DNA from: JAAXGX01 sp965263195
GTDB taxonomy: Bacteria; Acidobacteriota; Vicinamibacteria; Vicinamibacterales; UBA8438
Assembly (NCBI GenBank): GCA_965263195.1
Contig: OZ253664.1
Location: forward strand, 3,596,001 to 3,660,000
Direction of reading: 5' to 3'
Length of the DNA stretch: 64,000 bases
Shown: one piece after another, positions 8,081 to 16,028 of the stretch
Numbering within the stretch: position 1 is the first letter of the stretch
Layout of the letters: each line of letters begins with the position of its first letter
The notes under the pieces: generated by a model
The model's input: the letters and a program-made list of their open reading frames with translations, nothing else
The model's database searches: none
Told to the model about the DNA's origin: nothing
Translations under genes and position numbers: made by a program

Positions 8081-9049
8081 TTACACCAAGACGATCCGGG
8101 GATGCAAAGCGCCGCCGGCCGCCGGTACCGCGATCGCCAGCAACGATCCGGCGTCGTCGCATACCCTCACATTGTCGGCGCCGGTATCCGCCGGATGTCC
8201 CCCTCCCGCCGCGATATCGGCCGGCCTCAGCAGGTTGCCGTGGCTGGCGCGTTGCGCGCCGTGCGGGGTGACGACGACAGCGGGCAGCTCCGGCAGCAGC
8301 GCGGCAAGTGCGATCAGCCGTTCGTGAAGCGCCAGCGGAGCACCGGCACCGGCCTCGAGATCGATGGCGTCGTCCAGGGTGAACGCCCCGCTCCGCTCGC
8401 GCCGCAGTTGCTCGAGACGGCCGCCGCAGCCCAGGGTCTGGCCCAGATCGTGCGCCAGCGTCCGCATGTAGAACCCGGGGGAGCAGGAGACCCGACAGTG
8501 CAGGCAGGCGTCGGCGAGCGCAGTGATCTCGAAGTCGTGGACCGTCACCTCCACGGGACTCAGGTCTACCTGCCGCTGGCGCCGCGCCAACCGGTAGGCT
8601 CGCACGCCGCCCACTTTCTTGGCGGAGAAGGCCGGCGGCTGCTGCCGGAAGACACCCGTGAACCGCCGGCAGGCGGCCGCGGCCGTGTCGCGATCCAGGC
8701 TGCGTGCGCGGGCTTCCGCACCGGGCGGCGCGGGCAGTGGCGTTCCGGCTGCGTCGTAGGTATCGGTCACCACCCCCAGCCTGATGACCGCCTTGTAGAT
8801 TTTCAATCCGCCGGACAGGAGGGCGGCCAGGCGCGTGGCACGGCCGACCACGAGCGGCAGGACCCCGGTTGCCAGCGGGTCCAGCGTGCCGGTATGGCCA
8901 ATTCGCCGCACGCCGAGCAGCCGCCGCGCCCAGACGACCACATCGTGCGAGGTCATGCCCGCCGGCTTGTCAACCACCAGCACGCCGTCGGCCGGGTTGT
9001 CACGGACTGGCAGCCCGTGGTGCAACCCCCGCTGCATTCGACCGGCCAT
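8081..9049 (-). CDS. truB: tRNA pseudouridine(55) synthase TruB
   Basis: Makes pseudouridine 55 in the T-loop of tRNAs. The diagnostic parts are DGVLVVDKPAGMTSHDVV near the N-terminus and the catalytic loop RIGHTGTLDPLATGVLP, with the nucleophile Asp57 in this numbering. A thumb region and a C-terminal PUA-like domain follow, to 322 residues. The first 18 residues (MAGRMQRGLHHGLPVRDN) are translated from the terminal arm of the element at 9009-9300. Either the element provides the start codon, or translation begins at the in-frame GTG at 8983 (VLVVDKPAGM). Neither start has a clear ribosome site, so the start is uncertain and the identity is not. Confidence 0.95.
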   Translation of the reverse strand: MAGRMQRGLHHGLPVRDNPADGVLVVDKPAGMTSHDVVVWARRLLGVRRIGHTGTLDPLATGVLPLVVGRATRLAALLSGGLKIYKAVIRLGVVTDTYDAAGTPLPAPPGAEARARSLDRDTAAAACRRFTGVFRQQPPAFSAKKVGGVRAYRLARRQRQVDLSPVEVTVHDFEITALADACLHCRVSCSPGFYMRTLAHDLGQTLGCGGRLEQLRRERSGAFTLDDAIDLEAGAGAPLALHERLIALAALLPELPAVVVTPHGAQRASHGNLLRPADIAAGGGHPADTGADNVRVCDDAGSLLAIAVPAAGGALHPRIVLV

Positions 9050-9300
9050 GCATCCCTTACCTCTTGGGGCTGCGCCCCAAACCCCCGGCGGCCGCTAGCG
9101 GGGGACCCCTTTGCCCCGCGCCGCGTCCGCCGTGGCGCACTGTGTGCGCCTTGGGGGACGACTGCTTGAGCGCTCGTCGTCTCCCTTCCTAACTGTGTTG
9201 TTCCTCGCTCACATATCTTCGAATATGCTCGCTCATCACGCCTTGTCAGCCGGGCGCCTGACCGGTCTCGGTGCGACGCGGGGTTTCACCACGGTCTGCC
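9009..9300 (-). mobile_element. MITE-like element: two terminal inverted repeats around a hairpin module
   Basis: The left arm (9009-9045, beginning GGCAGCCCGTGGTGCAACCC) and the reverse complement of the right arm (9262-9300, beginning GGCAGACCGTGGTGAAACCC) agree at most positions over about 37 bases. Read on the minus strand, the order is: arm A; a linker containing CATATTCGAAGATATG; the tract CACAGTTAGGAAGGG; a GC-rich module of four hairpins (about 9185 down to 9065); then arm C. It carries no ORF of its own. It overlaps the nrnA stop at one end and the called truB start at the other. It is the only copy in the window with both arms and the module. Confidence 0.7.
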
Positions 9301-10257
9301 GGCATTGACCGCCGCAGTTACATCCGCCACGACCCGCCGCCGGGCGGCGTCAAGCGGGCGCTGCACCGAGAAACCGGATGCATTGCGGTGCCCGCCCCCA
9401 CCGTAGGCGACCGCCACCGCACGCACGTCGATCGACCTCTTGGAGCGGACGCTGACCCGCAGCTGGCCCTCGAAGTCCTTGAACAGCAGCACTGCCTGCA
9501 CGTCGGCCGCGGCCAGCGGCAGGTTGATCAACCCCTCCAGATCGTCGGCTGTACAGCCGCTCTCACGCAGCATCCGGTCGTCGACCTGCAGGACGGCGAC
9601 GCGTCCGTCGCCCTGGAGCTCCATGCCGGACAGCAGGGCGCCGGTGAGCCGTAACCTGCCCACGGAGCCCTGCTGGTAGACGCGCGCCGCAACGGCAGTC
9701 GGTGAGACGCCCGCCGCGGCGATTTGGCGGCAGATGTCGAATGTCCGGGGCGTGACATTGCCGTGCTGAAACGACCCGGTATCGGTCAGGATGGCGACGT
9801 ACAGAGAGCTCGCAATCTCGGTGGTCAGTGGGACACCCAGTCCCTGCACGATGTCGAACACCATTTCCCCGCAGGCGGCGGCCGTCTCGTCGAACCAGTT
9901 GACGGCTCCATAGTTGGTATTGCCCATGTGGTGGTCGACGTTGATCACGAAGTAACGATCGAGTCCGGCGAGTTCCGTGCGCGCGAGCGATCCGCACTCG
10001 AGCACCACCGCTGCATCGAATTCACCGTCAACGTGGCTGGTGATGGACACTTCCGACGCGCCGGGCAACGACTGGCAGTACGGCGGCAGAGGATCGCGGC
10101 TGACGGCCAGCGCTGCCTTGCCGAGCTGCCGCAGCGCGTGGGTCAGCGCCAGCTGCGAGCCGACGGCGTCCCCGTCGGGCCTGGCGTGGGACGCGACGAC
10201 AAAGCGTCGCCGTGACCGCAGGGCGTCGAGCACTTCCCGCAGCGGGCCGTCAGGCAT
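9286..10257 (-). CDS. nrnA: DHH-family phosphoesterase, NrnA-type oligoribonuclease / pAp phosphatase
   Basis: About 323 residues. The DHH domain has ASHARPDGDAVGSQ and NVDHHMGN, which hold the manganese-binding His and Asp residues. The DHHA1 domain has the C-terminal motif GGGGHRNASG. This family degrades very short RNAs and dephosphorylates 3'-phosphoadenosine 5'-phosphate. I chose the ATG at 10257, which overlaps the rbfA stop by 8 bases (ATGCCTGA). In-frame ATGs at 10275 and 10347 would extend further into rbfA. The stop TGA lies inside the terminal arm of the neighbouring element (GTGGTGAAACC), so the element defines the end of this protein. Confidence 0.9.
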   Translation of the reverse strand: MPDGPLREVLDALRSRRRFVVASHARPDGDAVGSQLALTHALRQLGKAALAVSRDPLPPYCQSLPGASEVSITSHVDGEFDAAVVLECGSLARTELAGLDRYFVINVDHHMGNTNYGAVNWFDETAAACGEMVFDIVQGLGVPLTTEIASSLYVAILTDTGSFQHGNVTPRTFDICRQIAAAGVSPTAVAARVYQQGSVGRLRLTGALLSGMELQGDGRVAVLQVDDRMLRESGCTADDLEGLINLPLAAADVQAVLLFKDFEGQLRVSVRSKRSIDVRAVAVAYGGGGHRNASGFSVQRPLDAARRRVVADVTAAVNAGRPW

Positions 10258-10678
10258 CTTCGCCGGGAGGGTCATCGGCGTCGGAGGGCGGCGTTGCCGC
10301 AATTTCGTCAAGCAGGCGGGCAACGCGATCCTGCTCTTCGACGGCATCGTCGTGCTGGAATCTCAGCTCGGGTACGCGCCGCAGACCGATCCTGCCGAGC
10401 TGCCGCCTGAGGAACGGCTGCGCGCGCCGCAGTCCGCGCGCCGCGCCGCGGAGGTCGCCGTCGCCCGGCAGCAGCGTGTAGTAGACCTGCGCGAGCTCCA
10501 GATCCCGCGACATCCGCACGCGTGTGACCGCCACCTGCCGAACGGCCGGATCTCGCACCTGACGCTGCAACAGCGTGGCGAGCTCGGCCCTGATTGCGTC
10601 TCCGACGCGCTGGGGCCGGATGTGGCCGGCGTCGGGCCGCAGCGGATTGCCGGTTCGCAGGGGTGCTAGGCGAGCCAT
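10250..10678 (-). CDS. rbfA: 30S ribosome-binding factor A
   Basis: A 142-residue KH-fold ribosome maturation factor needed for late 30S assembly and 16S 5'-end processing. The N-terminal part has RPQRVGDAIRAELATLLQRQ followed by VRDPAVRQVAVTRVRMSRDL. The C-terminal part has ELRFQHDDAVEEQDRVARLL, where the family shows F-x-x-D plus an acidic helix. A Pro/Asp-rich tail follows. It overlaps the DUF503 gene by 13 bases and nrnA by 8. The order infB-DUF503-rbfA-nrnA-truB is a standard bacterial arrangement, so translation is probably coupled. Confidence 0.95.
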   Translation of the reverse strand: MARLAPLRTGNPLRPDAGHIRPQRVGDAIRAELATLLQRQVRDPAVRQVAVTRVRMSRDLELAQVYYTLLPGDGDLRGAARGLRRAQPFLRRQLGRIGLRRVPELRFQHDDAVEEQDRVARLLDEIAATPPSDADDPPGEDA

Positions 10679-10950
10679 TCGATTTGCGTGTCGATGATCA
10701 GACCGGGATCGTGCCGCTCAATCTCGTCCAGCGCCGTGCCGAGCCGCCGTTCCACGTCCACACGTGTTCCGCCGGCGGCTGCAATCGCAAGGCGGCAGCG
10801 CTGTCGGAGAGCCTGGTGGTCGACCTCCGCTACCGAGACGTTCAACCGGCGCAGACGGTCCTTCACGCTGCGTACCACAGCCCGCTTGTCCTTCAGCGAG
10901 CGCGATTCGGGGACATGAATCTCAATGGAGAGCAGCGCGACGGCAGTCAC
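10666..10950 (-). CDS. DUF503 (YlxP-like) protein
   Basis: A 94-residue protein with the DUF503 signature: a beta strand with IEIHVPESRSLKDKRAVV, then LRRLNVSVAEVDHQ and a final RHDPGLIIDTQIEWLA. Members sit between infB and rbfA in many phyla and are linked to ribosome maturation by context; I know of no firm biochemical function. The start is GTG 16 bases after the infB stop. It overlaps rbfA at its 3' end, so it is surely co-transcribed with its neighbours. Confidence 0.9.
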   Translation of the reverse strand: MTAVALLSIEIHVPESRSLKDKRAVVRSVKDRLRRLNVSVAEVDHQALRQRCRLAIAAAGGTRVDVERRLGTALDEIERHDPGLIIDTQIEWLA

Positions 10951-10966
10951 AGGAGGCTGCTAGCAG

Positions 10967-13870
10967 CTAGACGGTTGCCGCCGCCACCTTCTCGACCGTG
11001 AATGCCTCGATGACGTCGCCCGTCTTGATGTCCGAGAACCTTTCGAACGTGATGCCGCATTCGATCCCGGTCTTCACCTCGTTGACGTCGTCCTTGAAGC
11101 GCCTGAGGGACCCGATGCGTCCCTCGTGCACGATGACGCCGTCGCGGACGAGGCGGGCCTGCGCGTCGCCGGCGCGGGTGATGCTGCCGTCGGTCACGAT
11201 GCAGCCGGCCGCCAGACCGATCTTGGGCACCTTGAACACCTCGCGCACCTCGGCCAGCCCGAGCTGGCGCTCCCGCGTGGTCGGCTCCAGCAGCCCGGTC
11301 AGCGCCTTCTTGAGCTCGTCGGTCACGTGGTAGATGACCGAATGCTTGCGGATGTCGACCCCTTCGCGCTCCGCCACGCCGGCGGCGTTGCGGTCCGGCC
11401 GTACGTTGAAGCCGATGATGATGGCGTTCGAGGTCGACGCGAGCAGCACGTCCCATTCGCTGATGGCACCGACGCCGGTGTGGATGATCCGAATCTTGAC
11501 CCGTTCGTCCCCCAGCTTGGCGAGCGACTCCGCCAGCACCTCTGCCGAGCCCTGCACGTCCGCCTTGATGATGATCGGCAGCTCCTTCGCCTCGCCTTCG
11601 GTGAGCTGCTGCTGCAGCGATTCGAGTGTCACGCGCGTGCCGCGGCTGACGAGCGCCTTTTCCTTGGCCTGGTTCTGGCGCAGGAGCGCGATCTGGCGCG
11701 CCTTCGCGGCGTCCGCCACCACCTGGAGCGCGTCGCCCGGCTGCGGGAGACCGGTCAGACCGAGCACCTCGACCGGGCTCGACGGCTCCGCCTCCTTGAG
11801 CGCCTGGCCGCGGTCGTCGATGAGCGCCCGGACTCGGCCGACGTGGGTACCGACGATGAAGTTGTCGCCGACGTGGAGCGTCCCGTCCTGCACGAGGATC
11901 GTGGCGACCGGGCCGCGGCCACGGTCGACCTTCGCTTCCAGCACCGCGCCGGTCGCTATGCGCTTGGGGTTGGCCTTGTGCTCGCCCAACTCCGTGACGA
12001 GCAGGATCATTTCGAGCAGTGCGTCGAGATTTTCCCGCTTCTTCGCGGAGACCGGCACCATTACGGTCTGGCCCCCCCAATCCTCGGGTGTGAGATCGCG
12101 CTCGGCAAGTTCCTGCTTGACACGCTCGGGATTGGCATCCGACTTGTCGATCTTGTTGATGGCGACCAGGATCGGGACGTCCGCCACCCGCGCGTGGTCG
12201 ATCGCTTCCTGCGTTTGCGGCATGACGCCGTCGTCGGCGGCGACGACGAGCACCACGACGTCCGTCACGCTGGCGCCCCGCGCGCGCATCGTGGTGAACG
12301 CTGCATGCCCGGGGGTGTCGAGGAACACAATGCGGCGACCGTTGATCTCGACCGAGTAGGCGCCGATGTGCTGCGTAATGCCGCCCGCCTCCCGTTCGGC
12401 AACCCGCGTTTCCCGGATGGCGTCGAGCAGCGTCGTCTTCCCGTGGTCGACGTGGCCCATTACCGTCACTACCGGGGCACGCGGTACGAGGTCGCCGGGA
12501 TCGGTCACTTCCGACTCGAGGACAACCATCTCCTCCTCGAACGTGCGCATCTTGACGTCGGCGCCGAACTCGCGGGCGATCATGGTCGCGGTCTCGGTAT
12601 CGAGCGTGGTGTTGATGGTCAGCACTATCCGCTTTTCCATCAGCTTCTTGAGGACTTCCTTCGCCTTGACCTCGATCTTCTCGGCAAAATCCTTGACCGT
12701 CATCCCCTCCGCCAGCGTTATCGTCCGCGTAATCGGCGGAGGCGGCGCAGGCGCGCGCGGCGCGGCCTGCGGGCGTGGACGCCGGTCGGAACGCCGGCCG
12801 CCCGGGCGATAGGGCCGTGGTGGCGGTCGATAGCCGACGGCGGGCCGCGGCGGGAGTGGTCGGGACGACGGCGGGCGAACGGGCTGGGACGGCAGGGGCC
12901 GCGGGCCTCCCAGCGGTGGCCGGCCGGGCGCCGCCGGCGGCCGTGCCGGTCCGGCCGGAGCGACCGGTTTGGCCGCCCTTGCCGGCGCGGCCGGGTCGGT
13001 TGCCGCTCCGGCCACGCCGGCTGCGGGAACCGGAGCCGGCGTGGCCGGCGGCGGAATGGGTCCCGGTGCTTCGACGCGCAGTCGGAGCGTTGGCGGTGCG
13101 ACGCGACCGGTCCGTTTGGTGATTGTCGTGGCGTACCACGGCGCCGGCGCCGCTGGCTTGGCCGCGACAGGCGGAGCGGCCGGCGGTGTGGCTGCAGGTT
13201 GTGCCGTCGCTGCGGCGGCGGGCGGCGACGCGACCTGGTCCGCGGCCGCCGTGGCTTCCGCCTCCGCCTTGAGCCTGGCTTCCGCGGCAGCTTCCGCCGC
13301 CAGTACCGCCGCTGCCGTGGCTTCCGCCGCCGCCAGTGCCGTCGCTGCCGTGGCTTCCGCCTCCGCCTTGAGCCTGGCTTCCGCGGCAGCTTCCGCCGCC
13401 AGTGCCGCCGCTGCCGTGGCTTCCGCCGCTGCCGTGGCTTCCGCCGTCGCCTTGGCTTCCGTTTCCGCCGTGGCTTGCGCCTCCGCCTGCGCCTCCGCCT
13501 GCGCCTCCGCCTGCGCCTCGGCCTCGGCCTCTGCCCTGGCCTGGACGCGCGCAGCCTTGGCGGCCTTTACGAGACGCGGCGGCCCAAGCGTTGGTCTGGC
13601 CGGCTTCGGCGGTTCGGCCTTCTGTGGCGCCTGCCGGCCGCGTTTCGCAGTCAGTCGGTATGAGGCAGATCCGGAAAACGGCTGCCGAGCGGGCAGACGG
13701 ATACCCCGCTCGCGGGCGATCCGCTCGGCGAATTGGCGGGCCACGATCTCCTCGACGGTGCTCGACGCGCTCTTCACCTCGATGCCGTGGTCACGGTGCA
13801 GCAGATCGATCACTTCCTGGTTGGGAAGTCCGAGTAGCTCGGAGACCTTATAAATCCGGATAGTACCCAC
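10967..13870 (-). CDS. infB: translation initiation factor IF-2
   Basis: A 967-residue GTPase that brings initiator tRNA to the 30S subunit. It begins with the IF2-N segment IRIYKVSELLGLPNQEVIDL. Then comes an Ala/Glu-rich and Pro/Arg-rich low-complexity region of about 300 residues that contains a 32-residue tandem repeat, and a second IF2-N-like segment (GMTVKDFAEKIEVKAKEVL). The G domain has VTVMGHVDHGKTTLLDAIR (G1), DTPGHAAF (G3) and NKIDK (G4). Beta-barrel domains and the C-terminal tRNA-binding domain follow. The start is GTG with AAAGGA four to five bases upstream. It is part of the rimP-nusA-infB operon. Confidence 0.97.
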   Translation of the reverse strand: MGTIRIYKVSELLGLPNQEVIDLLHRDHGIEVKSASSTVEEIVARQFAERIARERGIRLPARQPFSGSASYRLTAKRGRQAPQKAEPPKPARPTLGPPRLVKAAKAARVQARAEAEAEAQAEAQAEAQAEAQATAETEAKATAEATAAAEATAAAALAAEAAAEARLKAEAEATAATALAAAEATAAAVLAAEAAAEARLKAEAEATAAADQVASPPAAAATAQPAATPPAAPPVAAKPAAPAPWYATTITKRTGRVAPPTLRLRVEAPGPIPPPATPAPVPAAGVAGAATDPAAPARAAKPVAPAGPARPPAAPGRPPLGGPRPLPSQPVRPPSSRPLPPRPAVGYRPPPRPYRPGGRRSDRRPRPQAAPRAPAPPPPITRTITLAEGMTVKDFAEKIEVKAKEVLKKLMEKRIVLTINTTLDTETATMIAREFGADVKMRTFEEEMVVLESEVTDPGDLVPRAPVVTVMGHVDHGKTTLLDAIRETRVAEREAGGITQHIGAYSVEINGRRIVFLDTPGHAAFTTMRARGASVTDVVVLVVAADDGVMPQTQEAIDHARVADVPILVAINKIDKSDANPERVKQELAERDLTPEDWGGQTVMVPVSAKKRENLDALLEMILLVTELGEHKANPKRIATGAVLEAKVDRGRGPVATILVQDGTLHVGDNFIVGTHVGRVRALIDDRGQALKEAEPSSPVEVLGLTGLPQPGDALQVVADAAKARQIALLRQNQAKEKALVSRGTRVTLESLQQQLTEGEAKELPIIIKADVQGSAEVLAESLAKLGDERVKIRIIHTGVGAISEWDVLLASTSNAIIIGFNVRPDRNAAGVAEREGVDIRKHSVIYHVTDELKKALTGLLEPTTRERQLGLAEVREVFKVPKIGLAAGCIVTDGSITRAGDAQARLVRDGVIVHEGRIGSLRRFKDDVNEVKTGIECGITFERFSDIKTGDVIEAFTVEKVAAATV
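13251..13442. repeat. 96-bp tandem duplication inside infB
   Basis: Two near-identical 96-base units start at 13251 and 13347 (both GTGGCTTCCGCCTCCGCCTT). They encode a 32-residue Ala/Glu/Lys-rich repeat in the linker of IF-2. The period is a multiple of three, so the frame is kept. The few mismatches point to a fairly recent duplication in a region with little sequence constraint. Confidence 0.85.
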
Positions 13871-13906
13871 GTGGTCCTTTTGGATGACGCCGCGCTGTCA
13901 GCGCGG

Positions 13907-15331
13907 TCAGCGCGTTGTCTGGTCTCCGGACGGAACACCGGCCTCCGGTTCGGTCGAACCTGCCGCGTCGTCCGCCGTATCCGGTCCGTTGTCGTCCGCC
14001 GCGGCATCCTCCGCCGCGGCATCCTCCGCCGCAGCGTTCTCCGCCGCAGCGTTCTCCGCCGCACGCTGGCTTGCCTCCATCTGTTCCCGTACCGTCTGCT
14101 GCACCCTCCAGGCGGCATCCTCGTCGATTCCCACCACCGCCGACAACTGTTCCGTGGTCGCGGCGCTCAGCTGTTCAGCCGTGGTCAGTCCGGCGTCGTG
14201 CAGTTTCCGGATCTGATCCTCGTCAAGTGACGGCAGCGTCAGGGTCGCGGATTGTCCCGCGGCCAGGCCGTCGAACTGGGCCTCGACCTCGCGCCGCTTT
14301 TCTTCCTCGCTCTTGATGTCGATCTTCCAGCCGGTGAGCTTGGCCGCCAGCCGCACGTTCTGGCCCTTCTTGCCGATCGCCAGCGAGAGCTGGCGGTCCT
14401 CGACGATCACCTCTATCACCCGCTCGGTCTCATCGACCACCGTGACGCGCTGGACACGGGCTGGACTGATCGCGTTGGTGACGAACAAGGTCGGGTCGTC
14501 GGACCACTCGACGATGTCTATCTTCTCACCCCGCAGCTCCCGAATGATCGCCTGCACGCGCGTGCCTTTCATGCCGACACATGCGCCGACCGGATCGACA
14601 TCGCGCTCCCGCGAGTAGACGGCAACCTTGGCTCGATCGCCGGCTTCCCGCACGGCGCCGCGAATCAACACCGTGCCGTCGTAGATCTCGGGAACCTCCT
14701 GCTCGAACAGCTTGATCAGCAGCACCGGGTCGGTGCGCGACAGGATCAACTGCGGGCCCTTGACGTTCTTGTTCACTTCGCGGATCACGGCGCGGACTCG
14801 GTCGCCGGTCGTGTAGTTCTCCGCGCGCGACTGCTCGCGGCGCGGCAGCAGCGCTTCTATATGACCCGATTCCACGAAGATGTCGCCGTTCTCGAACCGC
14901 TTGACCGTGCCCGGGACCACGTCGCCGATACGGTCGCTGTACTCTGCGTAGACGTTCTCCCGCTCGGCCTCGCGGACCTTCTGGAAAATGACCTGCTTGG
15001 CGGTCTGGGCGGCGATGCGCCCGAGCACCTCGGTCGACTTTGGAAACTCGATTTCCATGTCTACCTCGGCGGCTTCGCCGTACAGATCGTGGGCCTCCTT
15101 CAGCGAGATCTCCGTTGCGGGGTCGCTGACGTCCTCGACGATCTGGCGGACCGCAAACAACTCCACCTGTCCCGTCTCGCTGTTGAACTTCGTGCGCAGG
15201 TTCTCCTCGGACTTGTAGTACTTGTGGGACGCAGCCAGGACGGCGTCCTCGATCGCCTCGATGACGATGTTCGGATCGATCCCCTTTTCCTTGGCCAGCG
15301 CCTCGATCTGTTGCTGTGTTGGGTTATGCAT
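13907..15331 (-). CDS. nusA: transcription termination/antitermination protein NusA
   Basis: A 474-residue factor that binds RNA polymerase and nascent RNA to set pausing, termination and antitermination. It has the N-terminal polymerase-binding domain (KGIDPNIVIEAIEDAVLAAS), an S1 domain (GTVKRFENGDIFVESG), a first KH domain with GACVGMKGTRVQAI and a second with SLAIGKKGQNVRLAAKLTGW. A helix-hairpin-helix-like stretch follows (IRKLHDAGLTTAEQL). The last 50 residues are an Ala/Asp/Glu-rich tail built partly from a pentapeptide repeat. It follows rimP by 10 bases and precedes infB by 36, the usual operon order. Confidence 0.97.
   Translation of the reverse strand: MHNPTQQQIEALAKEKGIDPNIVIEAIEDAVLAASHKYYKSEENLRTKFNSETGQVELFAVRQIVEDVSDPATEISLKEAHDLYGEAAEVDMEIEFPKSTEVLGRIAAQTAKQVIFQKVREAERENVYAEYSDRIGDVVPGTVKRFENGDIFVESGHIEALLPRREQSRAENYTTGDRVRAVIREVNKNVKGPQLILSRTDPVLLIKLFEQEVPEIYDGTVLIRGAVREAGDRAKVAVYSRERDVDPVGACVGMKGTRVQAIIRELRGEKIDIVEWSDDPTLFVTNAISPARVQRVTVVDETERVIEVIVEDRQLSLAIGKKGQNVRLAAKLTGWKIDIKSEEEKRREVEAQFDGLAAGQSATLTLPSLDEDQIRKLHDAGLTTAEQLSAATTEQLSAVVGIDEDAAWRVQQTVREQMEASQRAAENAAAENAAAEDAAAEDAAADDNGPDTADDAAGSTEPEAGVPSGDQTTR
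13998..14057. repeat. four 15-bp tandem units encoding the NusA acidic tail
   Basis: Two copies of GCCGCGGCATCCTCC are followed by two copies of GCCGCAGCGTTCTCC. On the coding strand they give the pentapeptide Glu-(Asp/Asn)-Ala-Ala-Ala repeated in the acidic C-terminal tail. Paired identical copies suggest stepwise slippage expansion. Confidence 0.85.
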
Positions 15332-15341
15332 GGCCGTGCTT

Positions 15342-15857
15342 TCAGAACTCCACTTCCAGCTTTGCCCTGGAGACGAGCGGCCAGGGAATCTGACGGCTGC
15401 AATCGGCCGCCTCGATCACCACGTCCTCGCCCCTGACGCCGGCAATGCGGCCAGTCCAGGCATGCTGTCCGTCGACCGCCTCGGTCGTGACGAGCTTCGC
15501 CAACCGTCCGACGAACCGCTGGCAGTCATCCAGGTGCCGCAACGGGCGGTCCAGTCCTGGCGACGACACCTCAAGCGTGTATGCGTGGGAAAACGTCACT
15601 TCCACATCCAGGATCGCACTCAGGTCGCGGCTGACGCGCTCGCAATCTCTGACGCTGATCTCCTCCCCCGCGGAACTCCCACCGGCTGGCGCAACGCCGG
15701 ACCGGTCCAGGACGACCCGCAGAACCCATCCGATCGACTCCCGCCGCAGGTCGACATTGAAGATCTCAAGTCCGTGGCTCGCGGCCACCCGTTCGGCAAT
15801 CGACCTGATCTCCGCCTGCAGCGCGTCGTGCGTCACGTCAACAGACCGTCCAGCCAT
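15342..15857 (-). CDS. rimP: ribosome maturation factor RimP
   Basis: A 171-residue factor for 30S assembly. The family is recognised from the N-terminal alpha/beta domain (ERVAASHGLEIFNVDLRRES, then WVLRVVLDR) and the motif ISVRDCERVSRDLSAILD. The region YTLEVSSPGLDRPL, just before the SH3-like C-terminal domain, is the clearest signature. I chose the ATG at 15857. The in-frame TTG at 15872 lies inside the U-tract of the leader hairpin and is unlikely to be used. It heads the rimP-nusA-infB-DUF503-rbfA-nrnA series and is preceded by a promoter-like sequence and a premature terminator. Confidence 0.94.
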   Translation of the reverse strand: MAGRSVDVTHDALQAEIRSIAERVAASHGLEIFNVDLRRESIGWVLRVVLDRSGVAPAGGSSAGEEISVRDCERVSRDLSAILDVEVTFSHAYTLEVSSPGLDRPLRHLDDCQRFVGRLAKLVTTEAVDGQHAWTGRIAGVRGEDVVIEAADCSRQIPWPLVSRAKLEVEF

Positions 15858-15867
15858 GCCCCAGAAA

Positions 15868-15891
15868 CACAAAAAGTGGGCAAACGCCCAC
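15868..15891 (-). terminator. rimP-leader type premature terminator
   Basis: On the minus strand GTGGGC, loop GTTT and GCCCAC form a perfect six-base-pair stem (15891-15876) followed directly by TTTTTGTG. It ends about ten bases before the rimP ATG. From the promoter candidate at 15924-15952 the leader would be only about 25 bases long before this hairpin. Such leaders upstream of rimP-nusA operons are known in several phyla and are thought to attenuate the operon. Confidence 0.75.
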
Positions 15892-15923
15892 CCATGAAAC
15901 TCATCCCGTCGACGTAGCTGAAA

Positions 15924-15952
15924 ATAGTAACACGCCCCAACGGGAGCGGCAA
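15924..15952 (-). promoter_or_regulatory. candidate promoter of the rimP-nusA-infB operon
   Basis: On the minus strand TTGCCG (15952-15947) and TACTAT (15929-15924) are separated by exactly 17 bases. The -10 region is one of the few A/T-rich patches in the 156-base gap between asnS and rimP. Transcription would start near 15917, just ahead of the leader hairpin. A good match, but not tested. Confidence 0.5.
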
Positions 15953-16028
15953 CGTGACCGCCAGGGGGCGCGAACGGGTCCGTATCGCCGGCAGGCAGGG
16001 AACGCGGCAGGCGCCGCGCAAGTGTAGA

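Noticed and set aside
13251..13442. A possible CRISPR-like array because of regularly spaced repeats.
   Set aside because: There are only two units, they are directly adjacent without spacers, and they are in frame inside infB.
11126..13663. An 845-codon open frame opposite infB.
   Set aside because: It mirrors the infB gene, is dominated by Arg/Gly/Asp low complexity, and lacks any conserved domain. IF-2 on the other strand is unmistakable.
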